Source of the DNA: Providencia rustigianii DSM 4541
Lineage (GTDB): Bacteria; Pseudomonadota; Gammaproteobacteria; Enterobacterales; Enterobacteriaceae
Length of the DNA stretch: 64,000 nt
Assembly: GCF_000156395.1 (NCBI RefSeq)
Contig: NZ_GG703818.1
Location: forward strand, 320,224-384,223
Direction: 5' to 3'
Below are positions 57,706 through 64,000 of the stretch, in pieces (within the stretch, counting starts at the first letter, position 1; each line of letters starts with the position of its first letter). A model generated the notes under the pieces. The model was given only the letters and a program-made list of their open reading frames with translations, was not told the origin of the DNA and searched no databases. The translations under genes were made by a program, and so were the position numbers.

Positions 57706-59351
57706 AAGTCTTACTCTCGCTTATTCTGTTTTTTACCTCATCGATGGCTTTTTCTGAGGCGCTAACTGGCGATGTCGAGCGCCAACCCGTCAATATCCAA
57801 GCCATCATCATGTTCTTGCTGTTTGTTGGCTTTACGTTATATATCACTTATTGGGCATCAAAAAGAACACGCTCTCGCTCTGATTACTATACTGCGGGAG
57901 GTAAAATTACCGGGTTCCAAAATGGTATGGCGATTGCTGGGGACTTTATGTCAGCAGCATCATTTTTAGGGATCTCCGCGCTGGTTTATACCTCTGGGTA
58001 CGATGGATTAATCTACTCCATCGGGTTCTTAATTGGCTGGCCGATTATTCTCTTCTTAATTGCAGAGCGCTTGCGAAATCTTGGACGCTATACTTTTGCG
58101 GATGTGGCTTCATATCGATTGAAACAACGACCAATCAGGATATTATCGGCGGTCGGCTCACTGGTTGTTGTGGCGCTGTACCTCATTGCTCAAATGGTTG
58201 GTGCCGGTAAACTGATCGAATTACTCTTCGGATTGAATTACCACGTTGCGGTAGTGATTGTCGGTATCTTAATGGTGCTTTATGTTTTGTTTGGCGGAAT
58301 GTTAGCAACCACTTGGGTACAAATTATCAAGGCAATCTTATTGCTAGCCGGAGCAACTTTCATGGCGGTTATGGTCATGAAACATGTTGGATTTAATTTC
58401 AATACCTTATTCAAAGAGGCGGTGGCAGTTCATAAAAACGGTATTGCGATTATGAGTCCCGGAGGCTTAGTTTCCGATCCCATATCCGCCCTATCTCTTG
58501 GGTTAGCATTAATGTTTGGTACTGCCGGTCTGCCCCATATTATTATGCGATTCTTCACGGTAAGTGATGCTAAAGAAGCACGTAAAAGCGTATTCTACGC
58601 AACTGGATTTATCGGTTATTTCTACATACTGACCTTTATTATTGGATTTGGTGCTATCGTTCTGGTGGGTTCAAACCCCGCCTTTAAAGATGCCGCAGGG
58701 GCATTAATTGGTGGCACCAATATGGCCGCGATTCACCTTGCCGATGCGGTAGGTGGCAATTTCTTCCTTGGCTTTATTTCTGCCGTAGCCTTCGCCACTA
58801 TTTTAGCGGTTGTTGCTGGATTAACCTTAGCAGGGGCTTCAGCTGTGTCCCATGACTTATATGCGATGGCAATGAAGAATGGTAAAGCAGATGAGCGAGA
58901 TGAGCTGAGAGTCTCCAAAATCACCGTCGTTATCTTAGGCTTTGTCGCTATCGGTTTAGGTATTTTATTTGAAAAGCAAAATATTGCCTTCATGGTTGGC
59001 TTAGCGTTCTCCATTGCTGCAAGCTGTAACTTCCCAATCATTCTGCTATCAATGTATTGGAGCAAACTAACAACGCGTGGTGCTCTTGCCGGTGGCTGGT
59101 TAGGGCTCATTACTGCGGTGGTGTTAATGATCTTAGGCCCTACAATCTGGGTAACCATTTTACACCATGATAAACCTATTTATCCGTACGAATACCCAGC
59201 CATTTTCTCTATGCTTGTCGCATTTGTGGCTTCATGGTTATTCTCTGTTACGGATAATTCAGAGCAAGGTAAGATGGAGAGATCTCGATTTAAAGAGCAA
59301 TTTATTCGCTCACAGATTGGTCTTGGTATAGAGCAAGGTAAATCCCACTAA
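57702..59351 (+). CDS. actP: Cation/acetate symporter
   Basis: 549 residues, E. coli ActP 549. Sodium:solute symporter family with a cleaved signal peptide, then about 13 helices. Motifs: [36 protein letters not shown] and [18 protein letters not shown]. Imports acetate for Acs. Translationally coupled to yjcH by ATGA. Confidence 0.97.
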   Translation: MKVLLSLILFFTSSMAFSEALTGDVERQPVNIQAIIMFLLFVGFTLYITYWASKRTRSRSDYYTAGGKITGFQNGMAIAGDFMSAASFLGISALVYTSGYDGLIYSIGFLIGWPIILFLIAERLRNLGRYTFADVASYRLKQRPIRILSAVGSLVVVALYLIAQMVGAGKLIELLFGLNYHVAVVIVGILMVLYVLFGGMLATTWVQIIKAILLLAGATFMAVMVMKHVGFNFNTLFKEAVAVHKNGIAIMSPGGLVSDPISALSLGLALMFGTAGLPHIIMRFFTVSDAKEARKSVFYATGFIGYFYILTFIIGFGAIVLVGSNPAFKDAAGALIGGTNMAAIHLADAVGGNFFLGFISAVAFATILAVVAGLTLAGASAVSHDLYAMAMKNGKADERDELRVSKITVVILGFVAIGLGILFEKQNIAFMVGLAFSIAASCNFPIILLSMYWSKLTTRGALAGGWLGLITAVVLMILGPTIWVTILHHDKPIYPYEYPAIFSMLVAFVASWLFSVTDNSEQGKMERSRFKEQFIRSQIGLGIEQGKSH

Positions 59352-59372
59352 ATTAATATTTTTATTTCTCTG

Positions 59373-59399
59373 AAAAACGACTCTTTGAGTCGTTTTTTT
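59373..59399 (+). terminator. Terminator of actP
   Basis: AAAAACGACT-CTTTG-AGTCGTTTTTTT, directly after actP. It isolates the acetate operon from the next cluster. Confidence 0.92.
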
Positions 59400-59733
59400 A
59401 TTTCTAAAATAACAATGAGTTAATTTAATACAATGGAAAATATTTATATTATTTATAATAAACATAATAACAATAAATAATTGAAACTAAGTCCTTATAA
59501 TCACAATATAAAAAACAATACTTACTTATAGCCAAATAAAAATAAATTATGACAATAAAATTATTAGATAACTAATGCTTTGTTTTCATATAAATATAAC
59601 TTTATTTTTTATAAAAAAATAACCATTAATACAATTCTACTAAAAATTATTGCATTTTTAACCTTGCTAATTTTATGGATTAGAACTATTAATTAAATTG
59701 CCAATTATTCTAACTAAAGGTAAATAAATAATC
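59400..59733. other. Very AT-rich leader of the prephenate cluster
   Basis: 334 bp, almost all A and T, between the actP terminator and the RraA-like gene. No gene. The composition differs sharply from actP and suggests horizontally acquired, H-NS-bound DNA. The cluster promoter must lie here; none can be picked with confidence. Confidence 0.45.
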
Positions 59734-60432
59734 ATGATGAAAAAAATAGACTCAAATATAATAGATAAAATAAAGTCACTTAAAATAAGCACATCAACCA
59801 TTATAGATATATTAGATGGACTTAAATCCGGTGATGTATTATCTCATCAGTTATTATCTTTAAATATTACTAATTATTACACGGTAGGACAGGCTTATAC
59901 CGTTCAATGGAGACTGGTTAAAAAAGGGAAAAGTATCACAGATAAACAACCCTCAACGTGGGAACAAGTACGCCAATTTCTTGTACCTGAACTGAACTCT
60001 GCTGATGGATTAGTATACGTAGCTGGTGCCGGAGATTTACTCAAGCATGCAGCACTGGCAGGAGGAATGAGCTGTACCTATTTTCAAAAGTTGGGATTTA
60101 ATGCCATCATCCTAGGAGGAGCAGTAAGAGATATCAGTGAGCTTAGAGAGCTAGATATCCCAGTCATTGCAAGTAACATAATACCGTCTGATACACAGGG
60201 GGCTTACTGTGTAAGTGAAACAGGTACTAGTTGTAGAATCGAAGATAACATTATACATACTGGAGATTTAATTATTTCCGATGAAAATGGCTCTGTCGTT
60301 ATTCCATTTAATTTAATCGACAAAGTAATTAGTGAAGCAATTTCAATTAGTAGCACTGAAAACACCATGTTGACAAAAATAAAGTCTGGTCAGCGATTAC
60401 CAGAGTTAATTAACGAAACAGGAAGAATATAA
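59734..60432 (+). CDS. RraA-like (HMG/CHA aldolase-type) protein
   Basis: 232 residues. The RraA fold is clear: ADGLVYVAGAGDLLKHAALAG (90-110), then GFNAIILGGAVRDISELREL (121-140) with the R132-D133 pair, and DIPVIASNIIPSDTQG. In this superfamily the Arg-Asp pair and a metal serve pyruvate aldolases and oxaloacetate decarboxylases; RraA itself binds RNase E. The first 90 residues are longer than RraA proper. First gene of an AT-rich cluster with a BacA-like and a cupin gene, so it probably works on a keto-acid (inference). ATGs at 59734 and 59737 are equally possible. Confidence 0.75.
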   Translation: MMKKIDSNIIDKIKSLKISTSTIIDILDGLKSGDVLSHQLLSLNITNYYTVGQAYTVQWRLVKKGKSITDKQPSTWEQVRQFLVPELNSADGLVYVAGAGDLLKHAALAGGMSCTYFQKLGFNAIILGGAVRDISELRELDIPVIASNIIPSDTQGAYCVSETGTSCRIEDNIIHTGDLIISDENGSVVIPFNLIDKVISEAISISSTENTMLTKIKSGQRLPELINETGRI

Positions 60433-60454
60433 ATTAGCGAGAGGTAATAATATT

Positions 60455-60982
60455 ATGTTTAACATCCATACATTAGGACCTAAAGATACAAATTGTGAAA
60501 AAGCTGCCCATTATTGGTTAGAGCAAAAAAAACTTCATGGAAATGTCATACTTCATGAAACGTTAGAAGATGCAGTAGAAAAAATAAAAAAAGATACAGA
60601 CTGTATTTTACTTGGCTGTATTGTTTATCCTTATTTACATAATATCGTTTTTAAAAATTTAAATTTATTAAAATTAACAGATTGCTTTGTAATGGATACA
60701 CACAATATGTTATTTGCTAGTCGATTCAATGAGTTTAAGAAAATTAAATCCGTAGGTTCACATCCTGCACCTAAAGATTTAATTTCTGAAATACATCATT
60801 TAAATCCTAGCATAGAGTCTATTTTATTTAATTCAAATAGTGAGTCCGCATTACAGTGTGCAAAAGGCACAGTTGATGCCTGCATTACAACGCTTAAAGC
60901 TGCCGAAAGTAATCACTTAACTATCTTGCATGATTTTGGTCCCGTGCCTATGGGATTCTCCATTCATACAAAAATCAACTAA
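60455..60982 (+). CDS. BacA-like prephenate decarboxylase homologue
   Basis: 175 residues, no signal peptide. The fold and motifs follow the prephenate dehydratase-like family: TLGPKDTNCEKAAHYW (6-21), a SHPAP-x-x-LI block (102-110) and SNSESALQCAKGTVDACITT (127-146), then FGPVPMGFSIH. BacA of Bacillus has parallel blocks (TLGPEGTSSEYAA, SHPSPINLI, STSQAARKVKEGLYDIALT, SIPMSWSLF). BacA decarboxylates prephenate without aromatising it. There is no ACT domain, so this is not PheA. Reads 22 bp after the RraA-like gene with ribosome site AGAGG. Confidence 0.75.
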   Translation: MFNIHTLGPKDTNCEKAAHYWLEQKKLHGNVILHETLEDAVEKIKKDTDCILLGCIVYPYLHNIVFKNLNLLKLTDCFVMDTHNMLFASRFNEFKKIKSVGSHPAPKDLISEIHHLNPSIESILFNSNSESALQCAKGTVDACITTLKAAESNHLTILHDFGPVPMGFSIHTKIN

Positions 60983-61014
60983 TCATATCTTTCATCCCAA
61001 AATAAGGGTGCATC

Positions 61015-61422
61015 ATGAGTCTATTTTTATCGAATGAAATGACCTCCTACGATATGGATCTGAACCGTAGCGAAGGTGAAGAAAGTAAAATACAAGCAAA
61101 ATTTATCCATGGAACCGGCTTTACCATGGCATTTTGGACGTTTAAACCACACGCAATCATTCCTGAGCATGTACATGAACATGAGACTGCAACAACTATC
61201 TTAAAAGGGTCATTGCGTTTAACGGTTGATGGAAGAACGGTGTATTTACATGCCGGTGACTCTTTTATCATTCCCTCTTGGGCTACCCATGATGCTGAAG
61301 CACTAGAGCCATCAGAAGTTATCGATGTGTATACGCCAATTAGAGAAGACTATTTGGCAAGACAAAATGGATCGATTGAAACTTACCTTAATACTTCCCA
61401 GAAGAAAGCTGACTGTTCCTAG
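61015..61422 (+). CDS. BacB-like single-domain cupin
   Basis: 135 residues, one cupin domain. Motif 1 is IPEHVHEHETATTILKGSL (49-67; H52, H54, H56, E57), motif 2 is HAGDSFIIPSWATHDAEAL (79-97; H92). BacB in the bacilysin pathway is a two-domain cupin isomerase that moves the double bond of the BacA product. Its placement 32 bp after the BacA-like gene suggests the same step; the single domain would work as a dimer (inference). Confidence 0.72.
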   Translation: MSLFLSNEMTSYDMDLNRSEGEESKIQAKFIHGTGFTMAFWTFKPHAIIPEHVHEHETATTILKGSLRLTVDGRTVYLHAGDSFIIPSWATHDAEALEPSEVIDVYTPIREDYLARQNGSIETYLNTSQKKADCS

Positions 61423-61646
61423 GAGATATTAATACCTTAAGATTAGTTTTCACCAGAATTTAAAGCAGCATTATTGCCCATATTGGGCGACTACTTGCCT
61501 TAAATATATTGAGATAATTAAACCATTAAAGATGCATTTAGCATTTTTATAGGCCGTTATTGTCTTTTTTGACCTAATGCTCTATTTCAAATAGTAACTA
61601 TGAAACACCAGTAATACCCAGATGTGCCTAGTTTCATAGTTAAGGA
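61423..61646. other. Leader of the class II DAHP synthase gene
   Basis: 224 bp. It holds an 11-bp inverted repeat at its right end, see the separate entry. A second promoter for the DAHP synthase gene may lie here. Confidence 0.4.
61596..61641. promoter_or_regulatory. Perfect inverted repeat before the DAHP synthase ribosome site
   Basis: AACTATGAAAC (61596-61606) and GTTTCATAGTT (61631-61641) are exact reverse complements separated by 24 bp. The right arm runs directly into the ribosome site TAAGGAG (61641-61647). It could be a repressor operator or an mRNA hairpin that controls access to the ribosome site. Confidence 0.6.
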
Positions 61647-61652
61647 GTGGAT

Positions 61653-63047
61653 ATGTTACATTCTTTCGATTATGACGTCATTACGGGAAAACATGACGAT
61701 ATTTCTAACGCTGAAGGCTATCCTTTCTTTAAGAAAAACTCGCTAAATTCATGGTCTCCATCTTCATGGAAAGATTTTCCCATTGAGCAGAACCCAGAAT
61801 ATCCTGATCAGTGTGCTTTGCAATATTATCAAACTCGTCTAAAAAGCTACCCGCCACTCGTACTTGCTTCAGAAATTAGACATTTTAAAAAAACACTTTC
61901 CCTCGCTACAGAAGGTAAGGCTTTTATATTACAAGGAGGTGATTGCGCAGAATCCTTTGATAGTTGTAAATCAACAGTAATTAAAGATCTGATTTATACT
62001 TTTGGTCAGATGGCAGGATTAATACATCAATCAATTAAACTACCCATTATCAATATAGGCAGAATCGCAGGACAATATGCGAAACCCCGTAGTAACCCAT
62101 TTGAAACGCAGGATGGGATAGAACTGCCTAGCTACCGAGGTGAAATTATTAATGGGCTAGACTTTACTGATGCCAGCCGGACACCTGACCCCCATAGAAT
62201 GTTGAACGCATATTATCATTCATCTGCAACGTTGAATTTAATTAGAGCGGTGAATTCATCTGAATCTCCCGAGTACTCTTATCGCTGCAACATAAAAATT
62301 TATCCTGGGTCAACCGAACAGTCTCACTATATACATTTTTTAGAAGAGCTTTATCGGACCTCTAGCTATCTTTCTAACAAAGATAACACCTCAAAGTCTA
62401 TGTATGTCAGCCATGAAGCATTGCTACTTCCGTATGAAGAATCGATGACACGACAGGATTCAAGTGATCAAAAATGGTATAACTGCTCAGCTCATATGGT
62501 CTGGGTGGGTGAAAGAACGAGAGATATCGATCAAGCACACGTTGAATACTTAAGAGGCATAGAGAATCCTATTGGTATTAAATGTGGCCCAAAAATAAGT
62601 TCAGAAACCCTTATAGAACTGATTGATAAATTAAACCCTAACAATGAGTTAGGAAAAATAATATTGATTATCAGAATGGGGGTTAATAATATTCTTGATT
62701 CATTACCTAACCTAATCGCCGCCGTAAAAAACCACGGTGCTCCTGTAATTTGGATGATTGATCCAATGCATGGGAATACAAAGGGTACAAACAGCGGATA
62801 TAAAACAAGGCATTTTTCAGATATGAAAAATGAGGTTTTGCAATTTATCAGTGTATTAAAAAATGCAGGAATACACCCTGGTGGATTACACTTAGAAATG
62901 ACAGGAAAAGATGTCACTGAATGTACGGGTGGACTTCAAGAAATCAATACCAACGATATATCTTATAAGTATCAGACCCTGTGTGACCCTAGACTAAATA
63001 GGATGCAGTCACTTGAATTAGCTTATTTTCTTGGTCAAAACTGGTAA
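61653..63047 (+). CDS. Class II 3-deoxy-D-arabino-heptulosonate 7-phosphate synthase
   Basis: 464 residues from the ATG at 61653, 5 bp after TAAGGAG; a GTG at 61647 lies inside that site. All class II motifs are present: FILQGGDCAESF (91-102; metal Cys C98), GRIAGQYAKPRS, SHEALLLPYEESMTR, MVWVGERTRD, NPIGIKCGPK, WMIDPMHGNT, GGLHLEMTGKDVTEC and CDPRLNRMQSLELAY. It condenses PEP and erythrose 4-phosphate. Enterobacteria normally use class I AroF/G/H; class II copies often serve secondary metabolism (PhzC). Its place next to BacA/BacB-like genes points to such a role. Not clearly feedback-regulated by sequence. Confidence 0.95.
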   Translation: MLHSFDYDVITGKHDDISNAEGYPFFKKNSLNSWSPSSWKDFPIEQNPEYPDQCALQYYQTRLKSYPPLVLASEIRHFKKTLSLATEGKAFILQGGDCAESFDSCKSTVIKDLIYTFGQMAGLIHQSIKLPIINIGRIAGQYAKPRSNPFETQDGIELPSYRGEIINGLDFTDASRTPDPHRMLNAYYHSSATLNLIRAVNSSESPEYSYRCNIKIYPGSTEQSHYIHFLEELYRTSSYLSNKDNTSKSMYVSHEALLLPYEESMTRQDSSDQKWYNCSAHMVWVGERTRDIDQAHVEYLRGIENPIGIKCGPKISSETLIELIDKLNPNNELGKIILIIRMGVNNILDSLPNLIAAVKNHGAPVIWMIDPMHGNTKGTNSGYKTRHFSDMKNEVLQFISVLKNAGIHPGGLHLEMTGKDVTECTGGLQEINTNDISYKYQTLCDPRLNRMQSLELAYFLGQNW

Positions 63048-63105
63048 TAACATTGACTAAAACGACAATTTGCATGCTTTAGGCATATCAACAAACAATT
63101 CATAC

Positions 63106-63138
63106 AAAAATCTCCCTGTAGGTATAGGGAGATTTTTA
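63106..63138. terminator. Bidirectional terminator after the DAHP synthase gene
   Basis: AAAAATCTCCCT-GTAGGTAT-AGGGAGATTTTT, between convergent genes. Confidence 0.93.
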
Positions 63139-63159
63139 TCATAAAAATAAGTTAACACT

Positions 63160-63585
63160 TCATTTGACCGTAACTGCCAACATCTTTTCGGTTTGTAGCC
63201 AGTCATCAACGAGTTTATAAAGTAAGCTTGGTTCACGCTGGCTTTCAAGCTGTAATTTTTCAAATTCATTTTTATCATTCGGACTATATTGAGATAGAAG
63301 TCTCTCTAACATAGGGCGTTTTTCAATAAAACGAGTATTAATTTTCAAAGACTTATATAAAACGATAGCAATCAATAAACTTAGTGCAACAACCCCAATA
63401 GTAGCGATAAGACTATTATCCATTCCTACATAATTTTTCATCATAACAAACAAAGAGAGCGGAATTAAAAATATCATTAATAAAGAAAGAATTAGAGCAC
63501 CATCCTGACCATTATTAAATTCATTTTCTTGCTGTTTATTAACAGAAATAATCTGTTCAAAAATTTCACTATTCTTGCTTTTCAT
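63160..63585 (-). CDS. Two-helix membrane protein, unknown function
   Basis: 141 residues from the ATG at 63585 (AGGTGG in front; a GTG at 63594 is also open). Polar N terminus (SKNSEIFEQIISVNKQQENE), two membrane helices (about 29-50 and 58-78) and a charged cytoplasmic C-terminal tail (KNEFEKLQLESQREPS). I do not recognise a family. It stands between the prephenate-type cluster and the rrn operon. Confidence 0.6.
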   Translation of the reverse strand: MKSKNSEIFEQIISVNKQQENEFNNGQDGALILSLLMIFLIPLSLFVMMKNYVGMDNSLIATIGVVALSLLIAIVLYKSLKINTRFIEKRPMLERLLSQYSPNDKNEFEKLQLESQREPSLLYKLVDDWLQTEKMLAVTVK

Positions 63586-63832
63586 TTTATCCACCTATTG
63601 GATGAACATAAATCCATCCTTTTAGCTACGCAATAACTTGATTAGATAAAAATAACCATTTTTAATAGTATATTACCAACATAATTAAACATCAATTTAA
63701 CAATGTTAATCTATAGCATTTACATTTAATGGCGTTTTTATCTACAAACGTGATAATAATAAGGTGAGGGATAGAACTAAAAGCAATATCTGGTAAATAA
63801 TGATTAGAATTATTTCAGTGATCTTTAAACGC
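63586..63832. other. Spacer before the rrn terminator
   Basis: About 250 bp, AT-rich, no gene seen. Confidence 0.35.
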
Positions 63833-63857
63833 AAAAAAGCCACCCATTGGGTGGCTT
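63833..63857 (-). terminator. Terminator of the rRNA operon
   Basis: On the minus strand GCCACCC-AAT-GGGTGGC followed by TTTTTT, 13 bp after the 5S gene. Confidence 0.93.
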
Positions 63858-63870
63858 CTCGGCTAATTTA

Positions 63871-63990
63871 ATGTCTGGCAGTTCCCTACTCTCACATGGG
63901 GAGACCCCACACTACCATCGGCGCTACGGCGTTTCACTTCTGAGTTCGGCATGGGGTCAGGTGGGACCACCGCGCTATTGCCGCCAGACA
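63871..63990 (-). rRNA. rrf: 5S ribosomal RNA
   Basis: 120 nt. On the minus strand it starts TGTCTGGCGGCAATAGCGCG and ends GAACTGCCAGACAT, matching enterobacterial 5S rRNA with its closed terminal stem. The rest of the rrn operon (23S, 16S) should lie beyond the window edge. Confidence 0.98.
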
Positions 63991-64000
63991 AATTCTGTTT

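Noticed and set aside
60455..60982. PheA-type prephenate dehydratase
   Set aside because: Only 175 aa, no ACT domain or chorismate mutase part, and the neighbours are a cupin and a DAHP synthase; the order of motifs fits BacA better.
1..64000. CRISPR array
   Set aside because: No regularly spaced direct repeats seen.

Overview
The window looks like the chromosome of a Morganellaceae enterobacterium, most likely a Providencia or a close relative (inference). The reasons are a clearly AT-rich base composition, a MrpJ-type regulator beside a Proteus/Providencia-style chaperone-usher cluster, and core genes (prlC-rsmJ, gdhA, uspA/uspB, pitA, yhiN, ryhB, yhhW, pckA, hslO-hslR-igaA-nudE, mrcA-hof, aroKB-damX-dam-rpe-gph-trpS, sodA, acs-yjcH-actP, a 5S rRNA) that are easily recognised against E. 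coli but sit in a different order.

Layout. 1-9900: a MrpJ-like regulator and a ten-gene fimbrial cluster with one usher, five subunit/adhesin genes and three PapD-type chaperones. 9942-11526: a Sel1/SPOR protein and yibL. 11527-17874: accessory DNA built up at the selC tRNA (minus strand). It holds an intact rhuM, two decayed rhuM 5' copies, a relic of the selC 3' end, an unknown 456-aa protein with a PD-(D/E)xK-like signature, two secreted proteins, an IS2-type left-end relic and a hairpin-rich non-coding stretch. 18161-46905: mostly conserved housekeeping genes, including RyhB (27180-27287) with overlapping Fur boxes and the hofMNO-Q operon, which lacks a separate hofP. 46961-50557: a MORN-type lipoprotein and an orphan type VI lipase effector with a Tli4-type immunity protein. 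50641-54869: isochorismatase/pirin, yiiM-LysR and sodA. 55265-59351: acetate scavenging (acs-yjcH-actP). 59734-63047: a small AT-rich cluster of an RraA-like protein, a BacA-like prephenate decarboxylase homologue, a BacB-like cupin and a class II DAHP synthase. The window ends in a membrane protein and the 3' end of an rrn operon.

How the parts work together. The most interesting locus is 59734-63047. A dedicated class II DAHP synthase would raise flow into the shikimate pathway, whose aroK and aroB steps also lie in this window. The BacA/BacB-like pair would divert prephenate to a dihydro-hydroxyphenylpyruvate-type product, as in the first steps to anticapsin. No amino-acid ligase, reductase or aminotransferase is present, so the product cannot be bacilysin by known logic. 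The second is the layered selC island, where rhuM lies beside selC, as it does near selC in Salmonella SPI-3.
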